A stretch of DNA of 64,000 bases, taken from Streptococcus parasanguinis. GTDB lineage: Bacteria; Bacillota; Bacilli; Lactobacillales; Streptococcaceae. The translations under genes and the position numbers were made by a program. The stretch spans positions 1 to 64,000 of the forward strand of contig NZ_JACLQU010000011.1 in NCBI RefSeq assembly GCF_016648855.1, read 5' to 3'. Under the pieces are notes generated by a model, which was not told where the DNA came from, did no database searches, and saw nothing but the letters and a program-made list of their open reading frames with translations. Of the stretch, positions 8,660 through 18,554 are shown piece by piece (position 1 is the first letter of the stretch; each line of letters opens with the position of its first letter).

Positions 8660-8682
8660 ATTGACCTTATTTGACTATTATA
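8660..8682 (-). promoter_or_regulatory. CtsR operator and -10 of ctsR-clpC
   Basis: Minus-strand TATAAT at 8677-8682 is followed directly by AGTCAAA-TAA-GGTCAAT (8660-8676), the direct heptamer repeat bound by CtsR. Its position over the transcription start fits repression. Confidence 0.85.
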
Positions 8683-8689
8683 CAATTTT

Positions 8690-8753
8690 TACGGCTGTAA
8701 ATAAAGCAAAGACTCTATGGAAATAGGAATCTCTTAAGGAAAGGAGAAAAATA
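8690..8753. other. AT-rich spacer upstream of ctsR
   Basis: Between the ctsR promoter and the repeat that starts at 8754. No coding frame or clear site seen; it would hold the ctsR -35 region, which is not well defined. Confidence 0.4.
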
Positions 8754-9058
8754 AGGGAGTAGGAAAGAACTCCTGAAATTGAAAACGGTTGAAAAAGTTC
8801 CCAAAACCTTTTCAATTTTCCCACCCCACATAACTTCAACAGCCTGAGAGACTGTTGAAGGTTGAGATTGAAGAAAATATTGTTTCTGCCACCATAGGTC
8901 GTCTTTGGAACTTGAAAGGTGTACATAAACTTAGGAAACTTGCTTCGCAAGCCCTATCTGCCACCTCAAAAGCGGTGCTTTGAGCACTCAATCATTGCGT
9001 CATACAGTTATTTCTATCAAACAGTGAAGGCTGGACAGTTTTTGTCCAGCCTTCACTA
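8754..9058 (+). repeat. Modular hairpin repeat, family 2 copy D (long form with BOX-like insert)
   Basis: About 300 bp with the same start (GGGAGTAGGAAAGAACTCC) and end as the repeat at 24790-24963; both end in GGCTGGACAG...CCAGCC preceded by CAGTTATT(C/T)CTATCA. The interior is longer and carries CTTCAACAG/CTGTTGAAG and a stretch CACCTCAAAAGCGG followed by GCTTTGAGC that recalls pneumococcal BOX elements. The terminal 15-bp hairpin (AGTGAAGGCTGGACA / TGTCCAGCCTTCACT, 9023-9057) probably terminates the minus-strand fucosidase transcript. With the ctsR leader it fills the 535 bp between ctsR and the fucosidase gene; no ORF is credible there. Confidence 0.8.
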
Positions 9059-9108
9059 TCATGCATTTTCGGTTCTTGGTCATCCACTGCTTTGCGATTT
9101 TTTGGCAG

Positions 9109-11514
9109 CTAGTCCTCGTTCATCACTTGGACTGTCAGATCTGGAATAAAACCGACCAGGCTTCCCTGATCTGGATGCAACAATTTGACCTTAAAGTCAT
9201 AGACATCGTTCGCTTTTCCAACAAAATCAAGGGTTGGGACTTGGACTGTTTTTTCCGTTTCGCCATCTGCGAACTCAAGGGTGACGTTGGTATCTTTGTA
9301 GACCTTGCCATGAACCCCTGTTCCTGGTTCTGTGATCAATTTAAGACTGGCACTTCCTTTATAGCCACCTTTTCTCTTGACGACGACTTGCGCTGGGTCG
9401 CCTTTCTTAACAGCTAGGGTTGGCTGAGCAAACTCAAAGAGACCCTTTTCTTGGTTATTGAGGGCATAAATCCCTTCCGTTGCGATCGCATCTCCCTTGC
9501 TATTGACCAAGGTCAAGGTATGGGAGCCTGCTGCCAAGTCCGGTGTTTCATAGACCTTTTGGCTACGTTTGCGGGTTGGGCTTTGGGTATTGACCGTCGC
9601 TAGCTTTTGGCCATCGACATAGATATCCATTTCCCCATGACCAGGGTCGACAGTTGCGACGACATAGGCCTTGGTGCCTTCAAACTGATAGGTCACCGAA
9701 GCTCCCTTTTCCTTGGTCCACATAGAGGTGCCTCGAACGCCTTCTCCCTCTTCATTCCATTGGCCATTGGCCCGCTCAGCTGTCCGGTCAGAATAATAAG
9801 TCAAACCAAGCGGATAGCCATCGGTTTCTTCAATGCTGGCTGGTGTCTTATAGACAGAGACTCCGTTCAAGATTGGAGTGGCTTGGGCATCGGTGATGGA
9901 CACCCGGATATAGCGACTATCAACTGGTTGCCCTTTGATCAAACGGCGATACCCTACGGTTGAGCCAGCCCCATAAGGAACCCATTGCCCATTCACTGCC
10001 ACATCAATGGTGAAACCAGAAATCCGTTGGCCTTTCTCGATGGTTTCTTTGAGCTCTACCACATCAAAGTGTTGCTCTTTTCCAAGATCAAGGACAAAAG
10101 AGCCGGTTTTGGCATCATCTGCAGGTGCCCAACTGGTCTTTTCATCGCCATCTGTCAAATGGCTGGCCTTGTAGAGAGGATTGCGCCGTGTCGAGTCAGC
10201 TTCTACCAAAGCTCCTGCCGCATAGTTCACACTGTAGAGTTGGTCCAAGGTCTGGCGGAATTCTTTCAAACGGGCCACATCGGCCTCCGCAAATTTTCCG
10301 TCTTGATTGGGTGGAATATTAAGCAGAAGCGGGGTGCCACGGCCGACCGATTTGAAGTAAATGTCCATCAATTCGCGCAAGGACTTAGGCTCTTGATTGT
10401 CATGGTAGAACCAGCCGGAGCGAATAGAAACATCGGCTTCTCCCACTGAGTATTGCTTCCCTTCCGGATCCCCGTGATTGAGGTAGCTGTTGGATGGATT
10501 GTTGCGGATCTTATCTGGATTGACCTTTTGCCAAACCGGATCTCCAGCAATCCCCTTTTCATTTCCAATCCAACGAACATTGGTCGGCTCAGCTGAGAAG
10601 ATGGCAATATCCCCTTGGGCCTTGCGAATGGCTTCAAACCACTTGTCAAAGGTATAGGTGACTTTTTGAGCCCCATCGCCACGCGCACCATCCATCCAGA
10701 CTTCTACGAACTTGCCTTTGTTTCCATATTTAGGATCTTCAAGGATTTCTTTGAGCTGGTTGAGGTAGTATTCATTGTATTGGTCCTCTGTATCCACATG
10801 GTAGAGAGGGCTGTGAGCATCCCAAGGTGAGAGATAGACCCCCATGTCCATGTCATACTTGCTGGCAGAAGCAGAAACCTCGGCTAGGACATCACCTTTT
10901 CCATCTTTCCAACCACTTTTGGCAATGGTATGGTCAGTGTATTTGGATGGGTACAAGAGGAAGCCATCGTGGTGCTTGACGACCATGATCGTCCGTTTAA
11001 AGCCAGCATCTTTCAGGGTTTTGATCCACTGATCGGTATCCAGATGCTCTGGATAGAAATAATAAGGATCTTCTTGCCCATCTCCCCACTCACGATCGTA
11101 GTAAGTATTCATCCCAAAGTGGATGAAAGCTGCTAGCTCTTCGCGGTGGTATTGCATCTGAGCCTTGCTTGGAAGTGGTCCGTAATCCGCAATCTCAGTC
11201 TCCTCGTCTAGAGAAGTGGCTGGTTGGCTTGCTTCTGTCCCTTGACTGACTGTGCGATTTTCTTTCTCACTAGTAGCTGCTGAGGACTGTTCTGATTCTT
11301 CTTGGTGCTCGTTCACAGTTTTCTCCTCCTTTCCTTGATCCCCTGCATCGCTCGTTTCAACCCGTTCTTCACGTGGTTCACTCCTCTCAGCTTGTTCCTC
11401 TGCGTAACTGGTAGTAGTTCCTAAAAAACAAGTCACTACGACTACCGAGCAGACGCCTACTGAGAGTTTACGAACGCCAAATCGATTTCTCTGATCAACT
11501 AATCTTTTTCCCAT
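9109..11514 (-). CDS. Secreted GH29 alpha-L-fucosidase with YSIRK-type signal, no LPXTG
   Basis: An 801-residue exported glycosidase. Order: signal peptide with YSIRK-like FGVRKLSVGVCSVV (residues 12-25), acidic Ser/Glu linker to about 105, GH29 catalytic barrel about 115-430 (FIHFGMNTYYDREWGDG; VKHHDGFLLYPS; VWMDG near 274, the probable nucleophile Asp), a discoidin/F5-8C-type carbohydrate-binding region about 440-560, a second galactose-binding-like region about 585-690, and a Calx-beta-like C-terminal domain. It should release terminal fucose from host glycans. The chain ends at VQVMNED with no sorting signal, unusual for a YSIRK protein. It lies 100 nt downstream of bgaA, and RBS AAAGGA precedes the ATG. 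Loss of an anchor by insertion of the neighbouring repeat is possible but unproven. Confidence 0.9.
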   Translation of the reverse strand: MGKRLVDQRNRFGVRKLSVGVCSVVVVTCFLGTTTSYAEEQAERSEPREERVETSDAGDQGKEEKTVNEHQEESEQSSAATSEKENRTVSQGTEASQPATSLDEETEIADYGPLPSKAQMQYHREELAAFIHFGMNTYYDREWGDGQEDPYYFYPEHLDTDQWIKTLKDAGFKRTIMVVKHHDGFLLYPSKYTDHTIAKSGWKDGKGDVLAEVSASASKYDMDMGVYLSPWDAHSPLYHVDTEDQYNEYYLNQLKEILEDPKYGNKGKFVEVWMDGARGDGAQKVTYTFDKWFEAIRKAQGDIAIFSAEPTNVRWIGNEKGIAGDPVWQKVNPDKIRNNPSNSYLNHGDPEGKQYSVGEADVSIRSGWFYHDNQEPKSLRELMDIYFKSVGRGTPLLLNIPPNQDGKFAEADVARLKEFRQTLDQLYSVNYAAGALVEADSTRRNPLYKASHLTDGDEKTSWAPADDAKTGSFVLDLGKEQHFDVVELKETIEKGQRISGFTIDVAVNGQWVPYGAGSTVGYRRLIKGQPVDSRYIRVSITDAQATPILNGVSVYKTPASIEETDGYPLGLTYYSDRTAERANGQWNEEGEGVRGTSMWTKEKGASVTYQFEGTKAYVVATVDPGHGEMDIYVDGQKLATVNTQSPTRKRSQKVYETPDLAAGSHTLTLVNSKGDAIATEGIYALNNQEKGLFEFAQPTLAVKKGDPAQVVVKRKGGYKGSASLKLITEPGTGVHGKVYKDTNVTLEFADGETEKTVQVPTLDFVGKANDVYDFKVKLLHPDQGSLVGFIPDLTVQVMNED

Positions 11515-11524
11515 ATTCTATTCC

Positions 11525-11578
11525 TTTATGTCATCAGGTAAAGAGGGTGGGCTTCCCCATCCTCCTTCTTTTTACCTG
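11525..11578 (-). terminator. Stem-loop between bgaA and the fucosidase gene
   Basis: AGGTAAA/TTTACCT with inner GAGG...GGG/CCC...CCTC pairing between the bgaA stop (11618) and fucosidase start (11514). No long T-run follows on the minus strand, so it is more likely an mRNA processing or partial terminator element in a two-gene operon. Confidence 0.5.
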
Positions 11579-11617
11579 TGAACTTTTCACCGTTTTTAGC
11601 TAGTTTCTCTAGCTGTT

Positions 11618-14600
11618 TTATTTGGCCTTTTTGGCTCTTTTTTTCTGATCGTCCAGCACAGCACTGGCAAGGCCTGCCGCTAAGATTCCAGCAACGAGGC
11701 TTGCGACGCTTTCTTCCGTTCCTGTATTTGGTAATCTACCTTCGGAAACTGGAGCAGCTGAAACTGCTGGTGTTTGAGTTTCTTTCTCGACTTCCTTCAC
11801 TACTGCATCTATCCCTTCCTGGCGCACCGCTTTGACCTCAAGAGATGCTTGAGGAGTTGCGATAGCTACTGGTCCTTCTGAAACATGAGGGCGCTCTGGG
11901 TTAGGAAGCGGTTGTGGTTCTGGTTCTGGTTCTGGTTGTGGTTGTGGTTGTGGCTGCGGTTGCGGCTGCGGTTGCGGCTGTGGCTCTGGTTGTGGAGTAT
12001 CTGGAAGTACTTCTTTCGTGCCCACCTCTGTGATTTCTGCCACTGGATCTAGTTCTACAAAGGCATCTAGTTCCTTCCGGCTTTCCACACCATTTTCTTG
12101 AGAGACTTCCACCAAGCGCAATTTGCGACCTTTTTGACCTTCTTGAACCACACGTTTCTCACCTTTTGGAAGATCCGCATTTGGACGTTCTAAGCGTTCA
12201 AAGTCCATCTCTTCTGGCTCAATCACCAACTCTGGTTTGGTATGGACCAGATTCTTAACCCCTTCTTCAGGAATAGCTGAGCCTGTAGGTGATTTTGCAG
12301 AGAGAGAAAGTTGATATACTTTTTCGAGCTTGCCATCTTCTGAGACAACCTTGACAAGAACTGGAGCATTGACACTTTTAGCATCGATTACCGTAACGGC
12401 TGTTCCATTCTTGCCTTGTGCTGAAACGATTGGACGTTCTCCCTCATACTCTAGATGATAATCTGTCACATCTGGTTTAAAACCTTCTAGGTCTTTGCCA
12501 TTCACTTGGATCGTAACGTCAGTTGTTGCCTGGGCCTCTTCTGTTGGAGCATAGGCGCTCAATTCAACGATTCCAATTCCTTTTAGATGTTCATCACGGA
12601 CCATTCTTAAACGGATGGCTTTCGTTCTGGTTTCGTTGAAGCTGAGGTTAGAGATATAACCAGGTTCAAAGGCATAATCCAAGCTATACGGGATTTCTTC
12701 CCAGTTAGAGGCCTGGTTAAATGGATGATCTGGAAGATTTTTCAGATTGCCGTAATCATCTGGGACATCAAAGTCTGGACCAATGTAGCGTTCAAGAACA
12801 GTTTTCGTTGGCAGACCTGTTTCCTGATCTGCAAAGAAGTCGACCGCTACTTTATTGACCAAACGCTCTGTTACTTGACCATTTTTCTTGAAGATAAGAC
12901 CAGCAAATACTTCAGTTTGATCCGGTTCTCTCTTCCAGTTGGTCCAGCGATAGTACTCGTTGTAGCCACCATCATTGATGTAATCGATATAGTCGATTTG
13001 ATTTGGATCGAGATCATTGGTTTCACTAGCAAATGCCCTGGTATCTTCTGCATTGTAGTCACGGTTCACAGAGAGGTTTTCTCCTGTCTTTTCTGACACC
13101 CGGACGGTCAGCTGAGCTGTCAGATCATAGCCAATGACTTTTCCTTCCAGCGTGAAGCTACCTTCGTGAGAAAGCGCATCAGCTGGTAGAGGCTTCCAGT
13201 CCACCGTCAGTTCCTTGCGTTCATAGCCTGTATCCCCTTGGAAGTAGACACCTACGGTAGATGGTAGAACCAGATCTTGACCGACTTTCACAAAACGGCT
13301 ACCTGCTTCCACTGCTACTGGAGTAGCTTGTTTCAGTTTTTCTGCATCGCTTGTGAGATGGAGACGGTATTCTTGTAAGATGGTCCCATCTTCCGCTTTA
13401 TGGATGACACGGATTGGCTCCCCTTCATGGACGCTTGGCACAACCGTTGCAAGACCGTGATGGCTGGCTGTCGCTTCCACTTGTGGATAAGCCCGATCAC
13501 GCGCATCGATGTAGTAATCGGTCACACTTGGGTTGACACCTGGTAATACATCGCCATTGACGCGAATGGTCAACTGGCTCTTTTCTTCTGCCGCCACCTT
13601 ATTGGCAAAGATCTGAATCTCTGAAATAGAGCTTCCACGTTTGCCTTCTGGTGTCTTCATGCGGATCCGAACGGCATAGGTGTCGACTTTATCAAAACTG
13701 AAATGATTCATCTTACCAGCTGCTACCGGTTCTTCAACGGTTAGGTTGCTGACTTCTTTCCAGTTAGCTGGATTGTTAAATGGATGGTCTGTTTCGTCTT
13801 TAACACGATTTGGATTGCTTGGAACTGTTGGGATTTGTTCCCCTGTATAGTACTCAATCACATATTCACTTGGAGCCCCAACGCCGTGGTCTTCGTGGAA
13901 ACCAACATGGAGGTTGTCCACTGCTCGCTTGGTCAAGATACCAGAGTCCCCAAACAAGATACCGACAGAATCTTCCGCATTGTCACGACCCCAGTTGGTC
14001 CAACGGTTAGCTGGAGCATCGGTAAAGGAGATGACCTTGTCATTGACCTTAGCAACTGGATCTGCATCGTTAGAGTCACTTGCAAAAGCGAGTGGCAAGA
14101 CAGATCCTGTCCATTGCTCTGCTACATTGGCTCCCTTGACCGTGTTGCTAGAAACACGAATATGAAGACGGGTTGGAAGATCCGTTCCTTCTACACGACC
14201 AGAGAGAACAACTTCTCCTTCTTGGGCCAAGAGTTGCGGATCGACCGCATCCCAGGTCACCTTAGCTGTATAGGTCTTACCATTAGAGTGATAGGTCCGC
14301 ACGCTTTCTGGAAGGGCTGGTTTTTCTCCGACTGGAGTGGTAGTGCTGACTTCTTCTACAGCGATAATGCCTTCAACCGTCACTTGAGCTTGGGCTTCTT
14401 TTTCCACACCCTCTACATGACCGGTGACTGTAAAGCTATGGTAATCCTTGACTTGATCTGCGGTTACAGCATCCCAGGTCACGCGTTTTTCTTTAGGGAA
14501 TCCCTTATCATACTCGACCAAGACGGTCTCTGGAAGAGCTGGCAAAATGTTTCGATCTGTACTAATCCGTACAGGACGCACCTTGACAACCGTCTTTTCT

Positions 14601-17600
14601 TCAGGATTTGGTGTGATGGTAAAGCTGACTTCTCCCGTTTGTCCTTGGAAGTTGGCTTCTAAATGAACCAATCCTGCTTCTCGCAATTCCAAACCTTTAT
14701 TGGTTGCGACGGCTTTTCCTTGGCTACCAGCTCTTGTCTTCACATCGATTTGATCTGCTTTGAGACTTGCCTGGCTACCATCTTGGTAATGGGCAATGAC
14801 TTCAAGTGGTACCGTTTGGTCTTCCTTGAGTTCCTGTCCTTCTGGCAGACGCAATTCTAGGCGCTGGATCTGCGGACTTTCTTCTTGGAATTGAACTACA
14901 TAGGTCTGTACAGCTCCCGTATCCTTAGCAGTCACAAAAATTTGAGCCTTCAAACCATTTTCACGATTAGCTTGTAGGACCGTCACTTGAGCATTTTCTG
15001 CACTTGCTGTGACTTGACCTGGCTCTTGACCATAAGCGAGGGAACGGAAAATGGTATGGTTGCCACTACCAAATTTTGGAAGAGCTACTCCATCTAGCTG
15101 AACCGTTGGTTTCTTAGCCTTGGTTACATCTCCTCCTGCAACCACTAGTGTCGCTTGGACCGTTTCCCCATTGCCTAGGAGTCCTGTCGCCTTCAAGCGT
15201 GCTCCCGGTGTAGACAATTGATCTTCTTGACCAGCTTCCAAGGTCCATTGATCGACCTCATAGTGGGCAGTGGTCCCATCAGTGAAGACTAATTGCACAG
15301 CCTTATCCACTGTTGCTAGATCTGCTCCCTGTGGGATTTGTTTGATGACTGGAAGGACTTGTTCCACGCCGATCACATCGACCAGAGCTTCGACCGTGCG
15401 TCCTTGAACATGACCTGTCACACGGACTTGGCCAGCACGGCTATAGTCTGCCGCATCCCATTCAACAGCTTCTTCTTGGGCCTTGCCATCACTATAGACC
15501 ACATTGACCTTACTTGGCAAGGTTGGTTTTTCTCCTAGATAAGCACTTTGTCGAACAGGTTCCACACCTAATACAGTGCGTTCTGCTTGGTCCTTCTTAC
15601 CTGTAAAGAGGCTGACCTGGTCTGATTGCAAGCGATCTGAGTCTGCATACAGAGTAAAGGCACCTGCCTGCTCAGTTGATTTGACAATCACAACCCCTTT
15701 GCCGTTGAAGGCTTTGCGTTGCCATGAGCCATCTTCCTGCGCTTTGTAGCGTTCACGGCTGGCTTGCTCCCCATTATCGACACCGACAATTTGGCCTTGT
15801 CCATGCAAATGGAAATGCACCAAATTATTGGCAGTTGGTACGACACGACCTTCTTCATCGACGATTTCATAGGTAATATAGGTCAAATCCTTACCGTCCG
15901 CTGCGATCGCGTGTTCTTCTTTCAACAAACGAACACCCGCAGCCTTGCCGGCTGTTTCGACTTGATCTTTCGCAATCACTTCTCCCGCTTCGTTGCGCGC
16001 AATAGCTTCCACCTTACCTGGTACATATGGGACCAACCACTCTAGATAAAGTTCATCCGGATTTGCCCCTTCTTGGTAGGTCCGGCCATCAGCTGTGGTC
16101 TTCTTGGTAAAGGTCTTCACTCCTTGTGATTCCCCATTGACAATCAATTCCACACTGTGGGCATTGGAGAAGGTCCGAACAGGAATCCGTCCTTCTTCAT
16201 CCATGACACGATTGGCTAATTCTGGATTGTCCCAGTTCCAATGTGGCAAGAGATGGACCATTGGATGTTTCTCAGCTGACACCCATTGACTTTGGTAGAG
16301 GTAAAAATCATTCTTTGGAAGGCCGGCAGTATCGACAATACCAAAATAAGAACTTTTCACAGGTGTGTCATTTTGGTTGTGCCATGGGGTTGGCTCGCCA
16401 ATATAGTCCGTACCAGTCCAGATGAATTGTCCTGCATAGCCGGCATGATCACGGTCAAAGGTCCAAGAGGCGGTTGCAGTCCGACCCCAACCAACCCGGT
16501 CATTGCCGTAGTCTGATTGTTCATAATGGCGGTCTTCTTGGTTGCTGCCGATCCATTCTCTTTCAGGGTGATAGTAAGAGCCCCGTGTCCGCGTTGCAGA
16601 AGAAGTTTCAGAACCATAAATGAGCCAGTTTGGATGTTTGGCCCGTAAGCTTTCATAGTTGGCTTCTGAATAGTTAAATCCAACCGCATCGAGCTCTGCT
16701 GCTACCTTTTCATGGCCTCCTGATCCATCGCCAAAGCGGAATTTATCAGCTCCCATGGTGACATAGCGGGTTGCATCCACGTCCTTGATGGTCTTGACCA
16801 AGCGACGAACAGTTGCGACAGATTTGTCTGAACCATCTGCTTCACCGACTTCGTTACCGATTGACCACATGACAATGGCTGGATTGTTCTTGCCCCGCTC
16901 TACCATGGTTCGTAGATCGTAATCGGACCAAGTATCCCCCTTACGAGCTTCTGGGTGAGTGGCATCCTTTTCAAAGAAACGACCGTAATCGTATTGTTTC
17001 TTACCACCATACCAGGTATCAAAAGCTTCTTCTTGAACCATCAAGCCCAACTCAGCAGCAATTTTTAAGGTTTGTTCACTGGCTGGGTTGTGGGTCGTCC
17101 GGATGGCATTGACTCCCATGTCCTTCATCTGTTTGAGACGACGGTATTCAGCCTTGTAATTTTCCTCAGCTCCAAGAGCCCCGTGGTCATGGTGAAGGGA
17201 TACCCCGTGGAATTTCGTCGCCACCCCATTGAGGAAGAAGCCACCTTCTGGTGTCCAGTTGAGATAGCGATAACCAAAGCGTTCCTTTTGCACATCGACC
17301 AACTGCGAATCCCGATAAACCCGCGTATACAAGGTATAGAGAGCTGGATGATCCGTTTTCACATCCCAGAGGGTTGGTTTTTCAACATGGAGGGTTTGAG
17401 ATAGGTTGATCTCTTGACCTGCTAGAACAGCTTGCGCTTCACTGCGCGTTTTTTCGCTCACCACTTGGCCATTTTGATCGACAATTTCATATTCCGCATA
17501 CACACTATGGGCTTGATCATCCTGGTTGACAATGCGGCTCTTCACCACTGTATCTACTGCCCCATTTTGCTGTTTTTCTAACTGAGGGGTCGTAATCGTA

Positions 17601-18466
17601 GTCCCATACTGCGCTAAATGAACCTTGTCCGTTACACTCAGCTTAACATCCCGGTAAATTCCGCTACCAGAATACCAACGGCTACTTGGTTGTTGATTGA
17701 CCACATGAACGGCGATGGTATTCTCGCTTCCATCCGCATTCAAATAAGGAGTAATATCATAAGAAAAGGCATTGTAGCCATTTGGATAATGACCAACGAA
17801 TTGTCCGTTTACATAGACTTTGGAATCCATATAAACCCCGCCAAATTCCAAGCGGACCTTCTTATCTAGATCCTTGTCGTCCAAACGGAAGGTCTTACGA
17901 TACCAAGCATCCCCTCCGTTTAATTGCCCCCCTTCATTTTGAGCAGGAGAGTTGTGATCGAAATCAAAGAAAATAGACCAGTCATGAGGAAGATCTAATT
18001 TTTTCCAATCCTTGACATCCACTTGACGCCCTTCTGCACCAGGAGCTGCATTTAATTTAAAATACCAATCTTTATTAAAATCACGTTCTCGATCTTGCAC
18101 AATATCCTCCGCTACACGATTTTGATCTGGAGCAGCTGTTTCTTCCGTTCCTGTAGCACGCTCAGATGAAGCTGAAACGGGCTGGCCTTCGCCTTGAGGC
18201 GCCGGCTTTCCCTCAGCTCTGGTAGGGGTGATGACAGCTGGAGCTTCTGAAACCCTTGCACCAGCTTCAGGAACTTCCGTTTCTGAATTTTCCGTTACAA
18301 CACTTGGTGTCTCCATCGAAGTCGGTTCACTTTCGAGGGCTGGCTTTTCTTCCGCATGGACCCTTGAAAGACCCAAGGCCGAAATCCCAATCACAACAGA
18401 ACAAGCTCCAACTGAGAGCTTACGAATACTAAAAACAGGACGCTTTTCAAAAAAAGACTTTCCCAT
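11618..18466 (-). CDS. bgaA: BgaA-type LPXTG-anchored surface beta-galactosidase (GH2)
   Basis: A 2282-residue wall-anchored exoglycosidase, close to the 2233 residues of pneumococcal BgaA. Order: YSIRK signal peptide (FSIRKLSVGACSVV), Pro/Glu linker, GH2 sugar-binding, immunoglobulin-like and barrel domains (about 128-860), several bacterial Ig-like (Big_4) modules, two related carbohydrate-binding modules (about 1440-1590 and 1790-1950, both with RWTNW motifs, CBM71-like), Pro-Gln/Pro-Glu repeats (nt 11893-11996), then LPNTG near residue 2243, hydrophobic helix and KKRAKKAK tail. Acid/base Glu is in SIGNEVG (about 538) and the nucleophile Glu in YGSETSS (about 619), 81 residues apart as in BgaA. 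It removes beta-1,4-galactose from host N-glycans and also serves adhesion in pneumococcus. AGGAGG precedes the ATG. Confidence 0.95.
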   Translation of the reverse strand: MGKSFFEKRPVFSIRKLSVGACSVVIGISALGLSRVHAEEKPALESEPTSMETPSVVTENSETEVPEAGARVSEAPAVITPTRAEGKPAPQGEGQPVSASSERATGTEETAAPDQNRVAEDIVQDRERDFNKDWYFKLNAAPGAEGRQVDVKDWKKLDLPHDWSIFFDFDHNSPAQNEGGQLNGGDAWYRKTFRLDDKDLDKKVRLEFGGVYMDSKVYVNGQFVGHYPNGYNAFSYDITPYLNADGSENTIAVHVVNQQPSSRWYSGSGIYRDVKLSVTDKVHLAQYGTTITTPQLEKQQNGAVDTVVKSRIVNQDDQAHSVYAEYEIVDQNGQVVSEKTRSEAQAVLAGQEINLSQTLHVEKPTLWDVKTDHPALYTLYTRVYRDSQLVDVQKERFGYRYLNWTPEGGFFLNGVATKFHGVSLHHDHGALGAEENYKAEYRRLKQMKDMGVNAIRTTHNPASEQTLKIAAELGLMVQEEAFDTWYGGKKQYDYGRFFEKDATHPEARKGDTWSDYDLRTMVERGKNNPAIVMWSIGNEVGEADGSDKSVATVRRLVKTIKDVDATRYVTMGADKFRFGDGSGGHEKVAAELDAVGFNYSEANYESLRAKHPNWLIYGSETSSATRTRGSYYHPEREWIGSNQEDRHYEQSDYGNDRVGWGRTATASWTFDRDHAGYAGQFIWTGTDYIGEPTPWHNQNDTPVKSSYFGIVDTAGLPKNDFYLYQSQWVSAEKHPMVHLLPHWNWDNPELANRVMDEEGRIPVRTFSNAHSVELIVNGESQGVKTFTKKTTADGRTYQEGANPDELYLEWLVPYVPGKVEAIARNEAGEVIAKDQVETAGKAAGVRLLKEEHAIAADGKDLTYITYEIVDEEGRVVPTANNLVHFHLHGQGQIVGVDNGEQASRERYKAQEDGSWQRKAFNGKGVVIVKSTEQAGAFTLYADSDRLQSDQVSLFTGKKDQAERTVLGVEPVRQSAYLGEKPTLPSKVNVVYSDGKAQEEAVEWDAADYSRAGQVRVTGHVQGRTVEALVDVIGVEQVLPVIKQIPQGADLATVDKAVQLVFTDGTTAHYEVDQWTLEAGQEDQLSTPGARLKATGLLGNGETVQATLVVAGGDVTKAKKPTVQLDGVALPKFGSGNHTIFRSLAYGQEPGQVTASAENAQVTVLQANRENGLKAQIFVTAKDTGAVQTYVVQFQEESPQIQRLELRLPEGQELKEDQTVPLEVIAHYQDGSQASLKADQIDVKTRAGSQGKAVATNKGLELREAGLVHLEANFQGQTGEVSFTITPNPEEKTVVKVRPVRISTDRNILPALPETVLVEYDKGFPKEKRVTWDAVTADQVKDYHSFTVTGHVEGVEKEAQAQVTVEGIIAVEEVSTTTPVGEKPALPESVRTYHSNGKTYTAKVTWDAVDPQLLAQEGEVVLSGRVEGTDLPTRLHIRVSSNTVKGANVAEQWTGSVLPLAFASDSNDADPVAKVNDKVISFTDAPANRWTNWGRDNAEDSVGILFGDSGILTKRAVDNLHVGFHEDHGVGAPSEYVIEYYTGEQIPTVPSNPNRVKDETDHPFNNPANWKEVSNLTVEEPVAAGKMNHFSFDKVDTYAVRIRMKTPEGKRGSSISEIQIFANKVAAEEKSQLTIRVNGDVLPGVNPSVTDYYIDARDRAYPQVEATASHHGLATVVPSVHEGEPIRVIHKAEDGTILQEYRLHLTSDAEKLKQATPVAVEAGSRFVKVGQDLVLPSTVGVYFQGDTGYERKELTVDWKPLPADALSHEGSFTLEGKVIGYDLTAQLTVRVSEKTGENLSVNRDYNAEDTRAFASETNDLDPNQIDYIDYINDGGYNEYYRWTNWKREPDQTEVFAGLIFKKNGQVTERLVNKVAVDFFADQETGLPTKTVLERYIGPDFDVPDDYGNLKNLPDHPFNQASNWEEIPYSLDYAFEPGYISNLSFNETRTKAIRLRMVRDEHLKGIGIVELSAYAPTEEAQATTDVTIQVNGKDLEGFKPDVTDYHLEYEGERPIVSAQGKNGTAVTVIDAKSVNAPVLVKVVSEDGKLEKVYQLSLSAKSPTGSAIPEEGVKNLVHTKPELVIEPEEMDFERLERPNADLPKGEKRVVQEGQKGRKLRLVEVSQENGVESRKELDAFVELDPVAEITEVGTKEVLPDTPQPEPQPQPQPQPQPQPQPQPEPEPEPQPLPNPERPHVSEGPVAIATPQASLEVKAVRQEGIDAVVKEVEKETQTPAVSAAPVSEGRLPNTGTEESVASLVAGILAAGLASAVLDDQKKRAKKAK
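11893..11996 (-). repeat. Pro-Gln / Pro-Glu codon repeat in bgaA
   Basis: Tandem six-base units encoding alternating Pro and Gln/Glu, the wall-spanning segment just before the sorting signal. Such tracts vary in length by slippage and are prone to assembly error. Confidence 0.85.
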
Positions 18467-18498
18467 AAAAACCTCCTCTTAGGATTAACTATTCAATT

Positions 18499-18532
18499 TG
18501 TAAGCGCTTTCTTATACCTGCGAACGCTTACA
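18499..18532 (-). promoter_or_regulatory. Two cre-like catabolite sites upstream of bgaA
   Basis: TGTAAGCGCTTTCT (18499-18512) and TGCGAACGCTTACA (18519-18532; reverse TGTAAGCGTTCGCA) both fit the CcpA consensus with one mismatch. They lie 33-66 nt upstream of the ATG, where bound CcpA would repress the glycosidase operon in glucose. Confidence 0.7.
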
Positions 18533-18554
18533 GAAAATCACATATTAACTATAC

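Noticed and set aside
8678..8950. 90-codon minus-strand frame upstream of ctsR
   Set aside because: It lies across the ctsR promoter and a hairpin repeat and has no ribosome binding site.
9060..9111. Possible lost LPXTG signal after the fucosidase stop (reading frame continues LPKN)
   Set aside because: The continuation is charged, lacks a hydrophobic helix and runs into the repeat, so it is not a broken sorting signal that can be recognised.
13784..14662. 292-codon plus-strand open frame opposite bgaA
   Set aside because: It is antisense to conserved bgaA coding sequence, has no ribosome binding site and encodes a Cys/Trp/Phe-rich sequence typical of a reverse-complement shadow.
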